Assembly (NCBI GenBank): GCA_907163375.1
Contig: CAJQUW010003622.1
Span: forward strand, 434,001 to 498,000
Direction: 5' to 3'
Length of the DNA: 64,000 nt
From: Prostheceraeus crozeri
Lineage: Eukaryota > Platyhelminthes > Polycladida > Euryleptidae
Every line of letters starts with the position of its first letter. Positions within the stretch are counted from its first letter, which is position 1. Positions 53,301 to 63,820 of the stretch are shown in pieces. Below the pieces are notes generated by a model. The model made no database searches and was not told where the DNA came from. It was given only the letters and a program-made list of their open reading frames with translations. Position numbers and translations under genes: made by a program.

Positions 53301-56300
53301 CGTCATCAATAGAAGAGCCAGCGGCTGCATGAATTTATCAGTTGTATGATAGCTAACTGTCAAATTGCAAGAGTCGATTGAATATTTAGTTTAGGTTTTG
53401 ACTTAGTTTTTTTTAATTTGTTCAAATACAAGTCTTCAGTTTTTCGTTTTTCCTGCTTTAATAAACCCAAATACAGTTTAAAAGAATAGGCAGCTATCGG
53501 TACATCAAATGAAAACAAAGAAAATGTGATAGACAAGTGCGTTATACATGCACAATAGTTTTACAAACAAATGAAAATTCTCTGTGTACTATACTCGTAT
53601 GTCTAAAAATTCTCCTTACTGCTCAACAGCAATCAATTTGTTTACAGATGGTAATCATGTAATCAATAGACTCTCGATAGGCGCAAGTTCTGTGAAAATT
53701 GCAGTTACAACCTCTTTCCCTAAACAACTTCGTGATAGCGTCCCGACTAATGCTGTTTTAAGCACTTAACCACTGTGCCCCGGAGACCACAGAACGGACA
53801 ATACAGTATTCAAGAAATTTGCAAAATTTATATTTGTGCATGTATTAGCTCCAACATGCAGGCAAATGACATTTGCATCTCGTTTTTCATTTATGTGATA
53901 GTTTCAGGTTCAACCTCGTTCCTCTAAGACCTCATGCCAGCTCTCGGACTATGATTAGAATTCAGCGCAAGAATGCTTGAAGTTGAAAAGAAAATGCAGA
54001 TATGATATTCATCAAATATCCATTAAGGCTTATCGATAATAAAGTTTCAGACCTGGCTCAGCCATGTTTTCCAGTTTCTCTTGGATTATTCGCTCCTCTT
54101 CTTGAAGTCTCCTGCTGCGATTGAACTCTTCCTTAGCAGTTTCCTCTAATTCCTTTAGACGCTCCATTTCCCATTGAAGAGCTTCCGGTTGTGCAGTGCC
54201 TTTGCTTACTAGTTGCTCTAGCTGCATGGAGAGAAGTCGATGTTGAGGAGGAGGAAGATCAAGCAGATGGGCAACGTAGCGGTCGTATTCCGTCTAAAAG
54301 TAAAGAAATTATTAATCGATTTAATAGCTATAATAATGATAATGAGTTTATTTCTTTACATGAAAATCTTCCATTACAACATACATTTTATATAAAGTAC
54401 GATAACAATTCAACGTAGCAAAATGCGTAAATGTAGTTAGATTTTTTAAAAAACAAGCAAACGAGTAGTTAATTTTATGGACTTTCTCCTGCTCAACGGT
54501 TCTCCTCTCCTCATGTGAAATGAATTGTCGAGTAAGTCGTTCTGTCAAAATTATGATTAAGATCTTACGCGTATATTGCAAAGATTTTCTTTAGCAGTCT
54601 GCCCATTCAGATGATAAGAGGACAGGTCTGCATTCCAATCATCAGATCTAGCTAACACAATAGGATTGCGCTGTCTAAAATCTACCAGGTGAATGAGAGA
54701 ATTAATATTAGTTTACTAAGTTAGAACGAGAAATGAAATACTACAAAATACTCGTATGAATACAAATTACTTGACTAATTAAATGAGGTCATCAACAGGA
54801 ACCTGCTCAGGACGATCGCGTTTCGACCGCTAAATCCTGGACGCTCAAACCCAACCAAGCGTGGTCCTGTACATGTAAGATGCACAGCTTCAAAATGGAA
54901 TTTACGGCAAAGAAAAAATAGCACATATTTTTTAAAAAACAATAGAGTAGCTATTAAGTGAAATGTACCTCAGGCATTTGAAAGAATGACAGAGTGCAGC
55001 CAGTAGAGGTCAGTTACAAAAAAGAACAATAAATCAATATTTCAAGATAGCCGTTTCAAATTTACATTGCAAAATTTGCTATACGACAGAAAAAAGCAGG
55101 AGACCTTCTTTCCGTGCTATTTGAGACGCATAAACGAGTCTAGGAGGAACCATATCGTGCAGTGGGTGGCCAGGAGTTAATGATTCTGAGAACAGTTTCA
55201 ACGATCTGCCTTTGCGTTGGTCAGACAAGGGTCTCATACAGTTTGAAGAACAATTTTTTCCGCAAATTATTCTGTGGCACCCACCGTTTTTGCAGATTCT
55301 CAAGTAATTGTGCATCCCTCGCTTTCATAACAATCATAAGTGGGCTGTTATGCTCAATAATGCTCAAGATGAGTTGTTGATAAGCATCAAGTCATGCTAA
55401 TTGACGATGGGAATACGTCTAATTAATTTCAGAAGATGAACATTTCGTGCTGCCCTTCTTGTCACATATCTGACATGGTCATTCCACTTCAAGGATTTAT
55501 AGAAAATAACACCAAGTATGGTGATTGAGTCACTCGGTTTAATAATTCTGATGCAGGATGGAGAATTTCGCTGTTGGATGTGACTTCTGTTTTCTTCAAA
55601 TTCAAAATGAGCTTATTTAATTCACACCATCGTTGGATATTTTCCATTTCGGTCTTCACAACAACACCTGCATCATCATCTGATGTATAGGGGATGCCAA
55701 CACGAAATCTTCCGCGTAAGAATGAATACGAGATTGTTGCGTAGAAGTTCTTAAGGTACCAATATAAGAACAAAATAGATTAGGACCGATGCAGCAAGCC
55801 CGAAGTCACCATACGTGCAGAACTTAAAGTAACTAGAAAGACAATTCTTTGCGTTCTTCCATACAAGTAGATATCAACCCATTTGATAAAACCATGAGGA
55901 AGCAAATGGAAATATGTGCAGTTAGTGGCGAAAACATTGGTCTGAAGCCAAGTTGAGTAGAATTATACAAAGAAAGCATCTGATCTTTCACCGAATTGAG
56001 GATAATTTTCTCTGCCATTTTGGATATTATTAGTAACAAAGATATCGGCCTTAAAAACTACAGTGAAAAAGTAAATGATAAAATGTGAGTGATTTGGGGT
56101 TTATCAACCACTTGTTTTTATTTTTTTCTCATCCTGCAATAAAAGTCCAAGGAACTAAAGTACTTGTTTTTACAATCACAATGATAACCTCCTGTCAAAA
56201 GCAGTTAAAATGATGCAGTACTTAATAGACGTAAGGGCATAGTTTTCTAGCAACCATAATGATCATAATTAAAAAGCAAAATAATAACTACATTGCTATG

Positions 56301-59300
56301 GGCATTGCAGTTGGAAACATTAAAAAATGTGTAGACTAAAAGAGTGATTTGATTTCTTTCATTTTCAACATCGAAATTTTGATGCACTCAACTTGAATCT
56401 GTCATTACTATGCACGTTATTGCATTGGATCGCCCACACACAGCAAAATTGCACGTGTTGTTTGCATGTGTGTCGACAAACACAAATTGTATGTGTGTCC
56501 GAGAACCAGTGTTTGCAGTCTATCGCTTAGCCACCGGTCTCATCAAGATTCTCTACTATTGTTATCAATCAATAAGAACATGAGATGTAGCATGCATCCG
56601 AAGTTATTCCTAAAACAAGCAATATTCACTTACTTTTATTTGGAAAAGTACATCGCCGAAGATTGTTGAATTTTGAAGAAGTTCATCGAATACAGAACTG
56701 TAAATTTGAAGCCGATGAAAACTCGGAGCGCCACTGCCTTTATCCATTGATTGCAAAGTCTGAAACGCAAGAAATTTTTCAAAATTTGAGGTACAAAAAA
56801 TTTTTCATTATATTTTGTTCAACAGATGTGGTTTCTTCTTCAGCATGTCCGTATCATCATTTTTATTTAGATTCTGATTATGTAGATAGCAATGTAAATA
56901 ATCCTTCAAAGTATACAAAACATATATAATAGTGTAATTATGTTTCTACATAAACATCAACTATTCTGCTACATAGCAGGCATGGTTCATGAAATAAATG
57001 TACATTGAAGAAATTTTCGGATCATTTGCCCTCTTAGTTGCTATAGGCCCTTAGTTAGTAGAAATTCAGTCGGCAAGAAATTAAACCGATTCCATACTCC
57101 CGATTAAGCTTTGACCAAGTTTAAAAAACCTGCTATGATTTAGTCCCATCATGGAGCATGGTTATTCAGGAAAAAAGGATTGCTTCAGATGTGGCAAGTG
57201 ATTGCGAAAAGGTCAAGTCTATGTACGGTATAGTGGGAAGTTCGACAGACGGTCGTCGTCCGGCAAGATCACTGCATCATAAGACATTCCTAATCGACTT
57301 CAAATTTGTGTTGGATGATTGAAAGCCACATGCAGAATCCTAATTTGATCTTTAACATCAATTTTTGTGATGAGGCAACATTCCGTCTCAATTGGAGTAT
57401 CAACCGACACAACAGCTTAGTACGTGCATGCACAAGCCCTCATTTAATTGACAAGTAGCCTATGCGGTCACCCTTGGTTTTTTTGGACAAAATGCCATCT
57501 TAGGAACAGCTAATGTAGGACGGTACAAGGACATCTTGTAAAACCATTTGACAAAGCGACAAAATCAAACTCAGTTGTGTTTCAACCGGGCGTGGCATCG
57601 CCATTTTTTGCTCTTGAGGTACAAAAGCTCCACAATCCAAAGTTGAATCATTGGATTGGTCGAGGTCAGTCTATTCCTTGGCTTCTATGAAACCAAGACT
57701 TTCAGTATTGAATTTTTAGGACAGATGCGAGATCATCTCAACAAAATGCCGTGCCCAAAAAATTAGAACGAATTAAAACGAAGACTAACTTTTTTAATGG
57801 ACAGCATAGCCCCACAAGTGATATTACTCGTGATCATCACTCCCTTACCAAGCGTCGTGAGTTTGCATACGCCGTGATGGAGGTCATATGAAACACCCTT
57901 TGTCAATTTTAGAGCAAAATTGATCAGCAGAATACGATCTACGTTTCCTTGAACCAGAAAACCTTGGTTGGAAATTTTGCTAAAATAGAACTTGCGAATA
58001 TCCAAAGAAGATCGCGAACTTCCTGTATATAAATAAATAAGAGAAAATATATTTATTGAAAGAAATTTCAATAAGAAAACCAGAACTCGGCCCACTTGGC
58101 TCCTTTTGTCCTTTTGACACAATTTAGTATAGGGGCTCTGAAAATAAGTAGGGCTACCCCAGTTCTACACCCCTCCCCAGTATTTCGAGTGCTAATAGGG
58201 ACTCTATTCCCATTTTCAACTGAGATTGGAGCTCAACATTTAATGATTCGATTTGCACGCACATTGTAGTTTCAAAAAGGACATTCATGAATTATTAGGT
58301 AACACTGCACTAACTTAGAAGGAATGTCAGTCCTGTGTTAATTAAGGTGTCAAATAATAAATGTCCGAGGACATTCACTTAATATGTTAGTTGTGCATCT
58401 CAAAATGAGTCACATTAATACCGATACTGTTGTGTATGAATCGAAAGTGGTATTACAGAAATATTGCATTTAACAAACAGAACTCAATCGTTAAATGGTA
58501 TAGCTTGAACTAATACAAATTTTTCAAATAGTACAAGAGCTAGACGCATCATTAATAAAAGAAAAAAATTCAGTTTACAGAAAAGCTTTTTTGATGTGTT
58601 GGTGTTCCTCAATTTTCTTTCGTTTAATTATTTTTCTTTACGTTTGAAAGAAGTTGATCTTACAGATTTCTCGCGCATGATTTCGCGAAAGTACCTCTTT
58701 TGTTTGACTTTTACTGACTGTAAAAATCAACGAAACTCACTAATCGTAATTTTTCTTCCAGACCTTCAACAGCTCGGAGACCTGTCAACATATGAGTTTC
58801 AGTTGTGTCCTGAATTCGCACAACATCGTGCTCAAACTGTTGCAATTTTTCGTATTGTCTTTGTCGGGTTGGTTCCAACAGTTGTGTTTTGATGATAGAA
58901 GATTGAGTTTCCGAATCGGAAGACTTTAAATCCAATCCAGTTTCTGGATAATTCTGCTTGGGAAGAATAATTTCAGCGGCTGCGAGTTCTTCAACATATA
59001 CACCGTCGTGACTTTGCTTTGTTACATGAGTAATGTCTGATCTCATGCGACGAGGAGATTCGATATCTAATGGAGTGGTCTGAAAGATCAATTAGAAAAT
59101 AATAAAAATTTATTCTTTTTATTAATTTTTTCTTCATACCCCTTCCTCTTGGCACCTCTACCCTGCTGACTTTCTCATACACTTTCACAAAACCATTTGC
59201 CTTCCCCCGTAGTGACCATTACTTTCCCATTTTCTTCCAACACTTCTCCCTTACGGCCCGGACCTCTTTTCCTCTCCGTGCCATTCATCACAGCCCACAT

Positions 59301-61506
59301 CTCGCCGAACGAAGCTCTCTTCTCAAGCAAATTCCTCCACTTTCCTTTCTTTTCATCTCTTATCATCAGGGGCGTTCCGTAATTAGACGCGGGGTATTCA
59401 CTGAATACCCACTAGTTTTCTCGAAAAAATCACAAATTATCCTTCAACTGTTGAAAACCAATTTTGTGAAGCACAGCTGATTGCTTTCTATGAGCTTCCC
59501 GAGATGATCTATATTTAGTCGGCTGAAAGCTAACTCTCTCTGGCTGAAAGCGACGTCTGATGGTGAATCTCGTTTAGCTGCCTAACTGTGTTCACAGCAG
59601 TTCACAGCTGCCAATTAAATTCGAGCTAGTTCAACGTCAAATCAGAATGCCACCTCTCTCACGCGAAGACAATGATCGTAAACGCGCTGCTGCTTACAGC
59701 GTCCCACTATGAGGCAAGAGTTTAACAAGCGTTAATTGATGACGTCGACTTACAATTATGCTTGCAATGCTGTGATTACTTGAACGCACTACAATATCCG
59801 AATATCGATGAACCCTCCTAGGAGAGATAGGTACTTCTATTCTTTCCCCCCCACATTTCTGTTGTTGACACCTAGAAGTGTTGCATCGTCCACGATCTTC
59901 TCTTGCTCCTACTTGTTCTCACTAACGTCACATAGCGTTGAGTGTGTAAAACTCCTCAAATCTGACTTGTAGAACATTTACGGCATCAGAATTGGACAAC
60001 TGCTCGTCATTTGTCTGTAGACAGCAATCACACGAAGTTCATGATCACAACTGTACCTTGTATTCTAGCTGAGTATCCAAGGTACCAATCCTTCATCCCA
60101 GGGTTCAAGTAAGACTTCTCAGTGGTGTTGCGCTATCACTCAGTGACAGATGAAGTCTATTCTAAACCCAATGTGACTAACTTTGGAGAAATTTGATGAT
60201 TTTGGAAAACCTGAAAAATGTGGGAGGGAAAGAATAGAAGTACCGAGAGATAGATTGATGTCATACATTTCTTTATAAAAGTGACACTTACAAGTCTGAT
60301 TACATACATGCAGTTTTGTAGTCTTTAGAAACAGGTAGTTTGCCGATGTTTGACACTGCATTTTATGTTGAACTCGATTGTTTCTCAGGTAGGCCTATCA
60401 ATAATTAGCATCTTCATCTTGAATGTAAAATTAGCATCGGTTTTACATACAAATTGAAGTTAATACATACTCAGCTGTAAGGGAAAGTATAGGGCCTATA
60501 GTATGAGACCCGGCTCTACAAAATACAGCTCAAAATATAGTGAATACCCTATCTGAAAACTCACCGCACGCCCCTGCTTATCATCTCTTTGATGTTTCTC
60601 TCAGCTTCACTGACCGCTTCTTAATCTACCACTTCTTCCGAGCCCACTTCTTCAATCCCACGACCATTCCTTCTACAATTCTCTACCATCTTTGGTCCAG
60701 CTTTCATGGGAAAGTGGTCCGAACCCATATCCTTCACCGCCTCCTATCCCAGAGCATCTCTAATGGTCGCCGAACAGAAGGTGACGTCGGGTGACGATCT
60801 GCTGTCGGTACCCCTTCCCTATCCGGGACACACTCCCGTCATTCATCAACACCAACCTATTTTCCGAAGCCTAATTTGTGACCGCCAGGCCTCTCTCATC
60901 AGCACGCATTCTTCCATCCCAAACACTATGATGTGCATTTAAATCACCGCACACCAACAACTTTTCATCCATTCCCAACTCCATGTGTTCTCGAAAATTG
61001 GTTCTTCGCAACTCAACACTATTATTTCAAACCAAGGCATCTTCGTTACACTAATTAATTCCTTTTCTAGCTCAAAAACTCAATAATAACTCAAAACGAT
61101 CATCTATGACAATTCAATTCACATGCCATTGTCGTGAACGACTCACTTGCTCATTATCTTTCAATGCTACGAATTTTCTTGGCGTCTTCTTTTCTTCATT
61201 TCTTACTCTTCGAGGACTGTCAGTGTCTAATCCAAGAGAAAAGTTGACAATGGCATCCTCCATTGCATCTCTTTGAGAAAGCATTGCAAGTTCTTCTTTT
61301 GTAGGAGGTAGCTGACTCCTCTTCTTCAAAGTGACAGGAGGCTTCTTTGCTCCTTCCCATGACGTTCGACTTTGCCTTTCAGGAGGTCGCCACAATTTCG
61401 ATTCATTTAAATGACCACCAGTATAATCGAATACTTCCTTCTTATGTCCTAGATAGTTTCTTTCGAGAATATCGTGCAGCGGTGGTTCTTTCCTTTGAGT
61501 TGTCAT
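38274..61506 (-). CDS. host coiled-coil protein gene, six coding exons, 424 residues, family not recognised
   Basis: Six minus-strand exons with consensus splice sites join in one frame: 61506-61147, 59079-58741, 54293-54053, 50875-50849, 40426-40239, 38393-38274. All phases agree (0, 0, 1, 1, 0) and the protein ends at TAA. The N-terminal 230 residues are charged and Pro/Arg-rich (DYTGGHLNESKLWRPP). Residues from about 200 to the end are mostly helical coiled coil (ERLKELEETAKEEF, VWERLDALSKKRAEI), with an acidic tail MPMEDEE. A canonical acceptor abuts the ATG, so at least one upstream, probably non-coding, exon should exist. Structure suggests a cytoskeletal, centrosomal or ciliary scaffold; that is a guess. 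Introns hold nearly all the transposons on this side. Confidence 0.85.
39049..39772. mobile_element. possible small transposon with GC-rich ends (low certainty)
   Basis: Within intron 5 two GC-rich stretches face each other across an AT-rich centre: AAGTGGCAACCGGATCGGGC at about 39049, and on the other strand AGAGTGGGCGCCGGGATG from about 39772. Inner words CGGGCC and GATTTTCA also recur inverted. The similarity is partial, and I see no target duplication. Confidence 0.3.
40239..40426 (-). CDS. coiled-coil gene, exon 5
   Basis: 188 bp; acceptor ATGTTCTTAG, donor GAA then GTAAGA. Phase 1 in, phase 0 out. The intron before it is 10.4 kb and holds the mariner and both piggyBacs. Confidence 0.85.
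40935..41010 (+). repeat. tRNA-like SINE head
   Basis: GTGCGGTAGGTCAGCTAGTA resembles a tRNA 5' half and D-arm; GGGTTCACGTCTCC about 45 bases later resembles a T-arm (B box). The cloverleaf is imperfect, so I read this as a tRNA-derived SINE and not a functional tRNA. The tail end is not clear. Confidence 0.45.
41747..41870 (+). repeat. fragment of a dispersed repeat starting GGGGCTATCCATAAAGGACG
   Basis: The opening word GGGGCTATCCATAAAGGACG, followed by runs such as GACTCCCCCTCC and CGACCCCTCCCTC, resembles the ends of widespread short DNA elements in animals. No matching opposite end is visible. Confidence 0.3.
41938..42080. repeat. fold-back hairpin, 62-bp arms
   Basis: Arms 41938-41999 and 42019-42080 are inverted copies with only about two mismatches and a 19-base loop. 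The word AGTATTTGTA occurs at 41902-41911 and again at 42081-42090, directly after the right arm, and could be a target duplication. The intervening GGGTTTGAATCC (41925-41936) looks like a tRNA B box. Probably a small palindromic mobile sequence. Confidence 0.7.
42342..43709. mobile_element. mariner transposon, 1368 bp, dead
   Basis: Perfect inverted ends: CGAGGGTCAGTCAATAAATA (extending to 29 bp) at both borders, flanked by the TA target duplication (42340-42341 and 43710-43711). Length is usual for mariner. The intact ends make the borders certain. It lies in intron 4-5 of the coiled-coil gene. Confidence 0.92.
42557..43430 (-). pseudogene. mariner transposase (DD34D), inactivated
   Basis: Minus-strand pieces in several frames cover the protein in order: VIIKFL start, a helix-turn-helix segment with RAGRPAS, WVPHILTEEQ (the mariner WVPHEL-type linker), FKRDPSFLNR, ADESWAHS with the first catalytic Asp, then IHNNARPN and YSPDLSPYDFFLF. 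The second catalytic Asp (usually HDNARPH) is Asn here. The last Asp is in place, 34 residues between the two sites. At least three frameshifts separate the pieces, so it is inactive. Confidence 0.88.
44405..45167 (+). pseudogene. piggyBac 1 transposase, N-terminal half, disrupted
   Basis: Contains the DDE_Tnp_1_7 pattern: ALTIFASELLEIIVRYTN, FISIHILCGVYKAQYRDIKE, MTLQRFECIRKLLRFDDCLR, DPLAPVREIW and PTLPIDEQL with the first catalytic Asp. After a stop at about 44969 the same frame continues as YIPTKPGKYGMKIVWLVDND, holding the second Asp region. A frameshift near 44490 and another near 45095 add to the damage. It ends at the TTAA where element 2 is inserted. Confidence 0.85.
45905..45995 (-). 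repeat. tRNA-like SINE head inside piggyBac 2
   Basis: On the minus strand TAGTGCATCGG (45981-45971) fits the A box at 10 of 11 positions and GGTGCGAACCC (45937-45927) fits the B box at 10 of 11, 33 bases apart. Acceptor-stem pairing is poor, so a tRNA-derived SINE is likelier than a tRNA gene. Confidence 0.45.
46202..47913 (+). pseudogene. piggyBac 2 transposase, disrupted
   Basis: The N-terminal 110 residues are acidic (GIEDEENELPDQ, DDEEDEEENH) with a basic PKRKKKM signal, then FFLQFFSDEVLNFIVNQTN and LLVVIGVLLASGIVRQ. Later pieces hold FFSVDESMVPYFGRHGCKQF with the first catalytic Asp, KPFRFGFKMWVLA, STMGGVDLLDANISNCRTNI with the third, and a C-terminal cysteine-rich domain CKFCNKNTKFRCVKCCVNLH. 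This is the human PGBD2/3/4 style. Frameshifts near 46673, 47160 and 47570, among others, break it. An acceptor (TTTTTTTACAG) precedes 46205, so the gene may have had an intron. Confidence 0.85.
48267..49040 (+). pseudogene. piggyBac 1 transposase, C-terminal half, disrupted
   Basis: Resumes at WFTSCP directly after the element 2 border, then DEILSNDITDVGTMRSHQRD (the 'GLTVVGTMR.N..EIP' region), KPIIILSSAHEPP, KPEIIRFYNATKSEVDNLD with the third catalytic Asp, and further on LYNSYVLYKSDYAVASRYSS and ELAHQLMKPQMRRRLE. Frameshifts near 48300, 48600 and 48790 break it. Confidence 0.82.
49536..50848. other. intron sequence, no gene recognised
   Basis: Part of the 10.4-kb intron. Two related words, CTCGCCATACGGGCTCG at about 49545 and CTCGCCCTTCGGGCTCG at about 49888, are short palindromes of the type seen near transposon ends. 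Nothing else seen. Confidence 0.4.
50849..50875 (-). CDS. coiled-coil gene, exon 4, a 27-bp micro-exon
   Basis: Acceptor ATTTCAG, 27 bp coding for nine residues (about VKIQPTPTP), donor CAG then GTGAGT. Phase 1 at both ends, so it can be skipped without loss of frame. Confidence 0.75.
51180..51255 (-). repeat. tRNA-like SINE head
   Basis: Minus strand TGGTTAGATGG (51245-51235) resembles the A box (10 of 11) and GGGTCGAACCT (51201-51191) the B box (9 of 11), 33 bases apart, the same spacing as the SINE head in piggyBac 2. Confidence 0.4.
51351..52096. repeat. large fold-back repeat, arms of about 346 bp
   Basis: Arms 51351-51696 and 51751-52096 are near-identical inverted copies around a 54-base centre. 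Examples are CCTCTAACCTACTGCAAAAC against its reverse complement at about 52014, and GATCATGATCTTTCAAATGA against 51816. Differences are few. Open frames inside are mirrored chance frames. Confidence 0.88.
52097..54052. other. intron 3 sequence, no gene recognised
   Basis: AT-rich. A short GC-rich stretch at about 53070-53160 (GGCCCCGGACCGGGCTTGGA) recalls the ends proposed at 39049-39772 and may be debris of the same family. Nothing else seen. Confidence 0.4.
54053..54293 (-). CDS. coiled-coil gene, exon 3
   Basis: 241 bp; acceptor TTACTTTTAG, donor CAG then GTCTGA (a weaker donor). Phase 0 in, phase 1 out. It encodes the DRYVAHLLDLPPPQHRLLSM segment and a strong coiled coil. Confidence 0.8.
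54294..55078. other. intron 2 sequence, no gene recognised
   Basis: AT-rich intron sequence without exon, transposase or RNA-gene signals that I can support. Confidence 0.45.
55079..56090 (-). pseudogene. LINE relic, reverse transcriptase part
   Basis: Minus-strand pieces in order: ISKMAEKIILNSVKDQMLSL with QLGFRP (fingers/palm), YTSDDDAGVVVKTEMENIQRW with the catalytic DD and CELNKLILNLKKTEV, then LKWNDHVRYVTRRAARNV, and the C-terminal RSLKLFSESLTPGHPLHDMV. The order is that of jockey/CR1-type LINEs. At least four frame changes and several stops; no poly-A tail or target duplication identified. Confidence 0.8.
57330..57760 (+). pseudogene. decayed Tc1/mariner-like transposase relic
   Basis: One frame reads NLIFNINFCDEATFRLNWSI then NRHNS, the first catalytic-Asp block of a Tc1/mariner relative usually written 'FSDEATFHLSGKVNRHN'. 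Downstream, in changing frames, come HWIGRGQS and IPWLL (usually RWIGRGGPI..WPPRSPDL) and an end like MRDHLNKMPCPKK. Stops and frame changes are frequent. No inverted ends identified. Confidence 0.65.
58741..59079 (-). CDS. coiled-coil gene, exon 2
   Basis: 339 bp; acceptor GATCTTTCAG, donor TTA then GTGAGT. 113 codons, phase 0. It encodes the start of the helical region (RQRQYEKLQQFEHDVVRI). Confidence 0.85.
59100..61080 (-). mobile_element. LINE relic (endonuclease and linker), split by a hAT element
   Basis: On the minus strand LLVCGDLNAHHSVWDGRMRA and DERG (about 60975-60880) is the apurinic endonuclease core, followed by NRLVLMNDGSVSR. After the hAT insertion the frame content resumes with EKKGKWRNLLEKRASFGEMW and a NGKVMVTTGEGK linker (59366-59175), which precedes the reverse transcriptase in jockey/I-type LINEs. 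The transcriptase itself is missing. It lies in intron 1 of the coiled-coil gene. Confidence 0.72.
59367..60576. mobile_element. non-autonomous hAT transposon, 1210 bp
   Basis: Ends CAGGGGCGT and, inverted, ACGCCCCTG, with a perfect 8-bp target duplication CTTATCAT (59359-59366 and 60577-60584). Both are classic hAT features. A GGGTATTCACT word recurs inverted about 20-35 bases inside both ends. No transposase inside. It splits the LINE relic, which confirms the borders. Confidence 0.88.
61147..61506 (-). CDS. coiled-coil gene, exon 1
   Basis: 360 bp; acceptor TTATTTTTAG directly before the ATG, donor CAA then GTGAGT. 120 codons, phase 0. Confidence 0.85.
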
Positions 61507-63419
61507 CTAAAAATAAGAAAAATTATCAGAAATATCAAATAGTCGAGTATTTCACAACAGTTTTTGAAAAACATTTCTTCTATTTCAAAACAAAAACGTA
61601 AAAAATTAAGTGACATTGCGTATAAGATAGAAGATGTTCCAGGTAGTTTTTTAGGTCTTAAGTCCTGACATGACCCCCTGTGATTCTTCTTAATAACAAA
61701 TATAATATTTAACTATATAGCAGCACTTTCTGCGTGCCACAATTCATCCAAAATTCAGTAATTGTACTAATTACAGTATAATAAGGAATTGATTAAGTAA
61801 TTCTTGTAGAATCAATGCAAATGTGAAGTATGCAGACTCAGAAACAAATCTTTACTTATCCTGAAAATCCTTTTGATAAACTGATCGATATAAATAGACA
61901 CAGAAAAAAGTACCTAAAACTAATGAAGAAGGGGCACCTCATAAAACGAAAGAGATTCGAGGATGCAGGCAACAGTGCCTCTTTTCATGTCGATAGACAA
62001 CCTTTGTCGGAGGAAGATGGCAGATATCAAGTCAGCATCGATGGCTTGCATTTTTCTTCCAACCTCGCTCATAAAATCAAAGGTGGCATCTCCATCGTCC
62101 GAGCGTCTGGACTGGAATATCTTTCTCGCTTTTTTTTCTCGGCAAGATTAGCCACAGTAGGGCGTGCTAGTACGCCAGCAGCGGTCCTGTACTAAATTAT
62201 ACTAAATTCAAATATCGTAGATATGGCCAACTAATAAAAAATAGGATACTAATATGAAATAATCATTTAGTATCATAATACAGCTTCTATTATTTTTTGT
62301 GTTGCTAAACCTTTGATTACAAAAGTGCTCCAATGGCTAACTTGCAGATACAGTACCGGCAAGTGGCATAATTTACTATGCCTAACGATCGGACTACCAA
62401 GGGCAGATAAATTCATAAACTTTCTGAAATTTTTATTTTAGCATAACAGTAATCATTCATGCAAGTATAAATTGATCTTCTGTGACTTAGTGTGAATGCA
62501 TACTTGAAAATGGCACCTCTCAACACAGAAATAGATGCGCAGATATTGATCTAGCCTACAAGCTACTTGTCGAAAGATGATTGCGCGGTGGAGAGAATTT
62601 TTCAATTGTGTCAAGGACTACCATGGTGTCATCATGGGTGTGATCAATTTATCACAATTGACTTTGACGAGTAAAACCCTTCAAGAATTTTAGTTATGTT
62701 ATTGTTTTCAAGCAGAAGGTGGCCAATGGCCCATTTTCATAATCACCTGGATACATGTCAGAAATCAATACATTCACTATAAGTATAAAAGCGCATAAAA
62801 ATCATTTTCCTGTTCATGAACAGTTTTTGAAAACCAAGCCAGAAGTTTGGCAATGGAATGTTTTATTACTCGATTTGCACGACCTGTGGGCTTACATGGT
62901 CAGGTCATCTCTTTCATGGAAACATTTAGTGGTCGCTTGCAAATTCCTGAAGCTACAACGGCAGGTTGCGGCAGAGAAAGGGCGTGAAGATGTAAGAGAT
63001 AGAGTGGAAACTGTCAAGAAGCTTCAATTTTGCAAATAAGAGATGCTTGAAATGTAAGGACCCAGTTAGTGGCAATCATGTAGCTCAAGTTATCAGCGAA
63101 AAAGTGCTGAAAATAAAGAATTCGTTGAATAGAAATTTTGATTGAAATACATTTTGTTATTTCTTTTAATACATTTCAAAAATGTGCAAATACTCAGGAT
63201 CATATAAGGCTCACACGCGATTCGAATTGCAACAAATATTGTTTATGTAATCAAAATCTATATTAATATATGAAAATACATTGAAAATAGTGAAAATGAA
63301 GACGTTTACTAGAAGTGACAATCTCATAACGCCTTGGTACTTCCAAGCTGTGCCAACCCGGGGTAGTCCGATTCACCATTGAGCATACCCCTACATGCAG
63401 AGCTGGAAAAATTCCACTG

Positions 63420-63535
63420 AAATTTTTTAATTCCAATTCCAATTCCGGAGCAGAAATTTCAATTCCAAATCCAATTCCAGTCGAAACAGTTCAATTCAAT
63501 TCCAATTCCATAATAAGATTCAATTCCGATAATTG
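63420..63535 (+). repeat. degenerate AATTCC microsatellite
   Basis: Many copies of AATTCC/AATTCA in loose tandem. Confidence 0.75.
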
Positions 63536-63797
63536 CATGTCGGGGATAGTGTCCTATGTTAATGTATCTAACGCTTGTTCGTTTCAATCTAACGCATGTG
63601 CCCTTGTCCTATCCTCGTTGTTCCTGTGTGCCGTTCCCTGTGTCGTTCTTATGTGCGTTGTTCATAGTTCGCATTTCTTATCTACATATGTAACCGGTCA
63701 GCCTACGTCATTCTTTTTCGCTTCGTAAACGAGATATTCAATATCTCGTGAAAAGAAGAAAGAAAATAAAATTAACGGTCAGCAAAGAATCAAACGC

Positions 63798-63820
63798 TGA
63801 GAGAGAGAGAGAGAGAGAGA
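63798..63820 (+). repeat. (GA)n microsatellite
   Basis: About eleven GA units in a row. Confidence 0.9.

Noticed and set aside
53740-53790. tRNA-like word TGGTTAAGTGC on the minus strand, and a similar one near 56535
   Set aside because: No matching B box at the right distance.
56663-56929. 88-residue rightward frame
   Set aside because: No domain, no splice signals, AT-rich composition; likely chance.
61830-62195. 121-residue rightward frame
   Set aside because: The basic, irregular translation has no recognisable domain and no splice or promoter support. Opposite-strand words looked faintly transposon-like but too weak to call.
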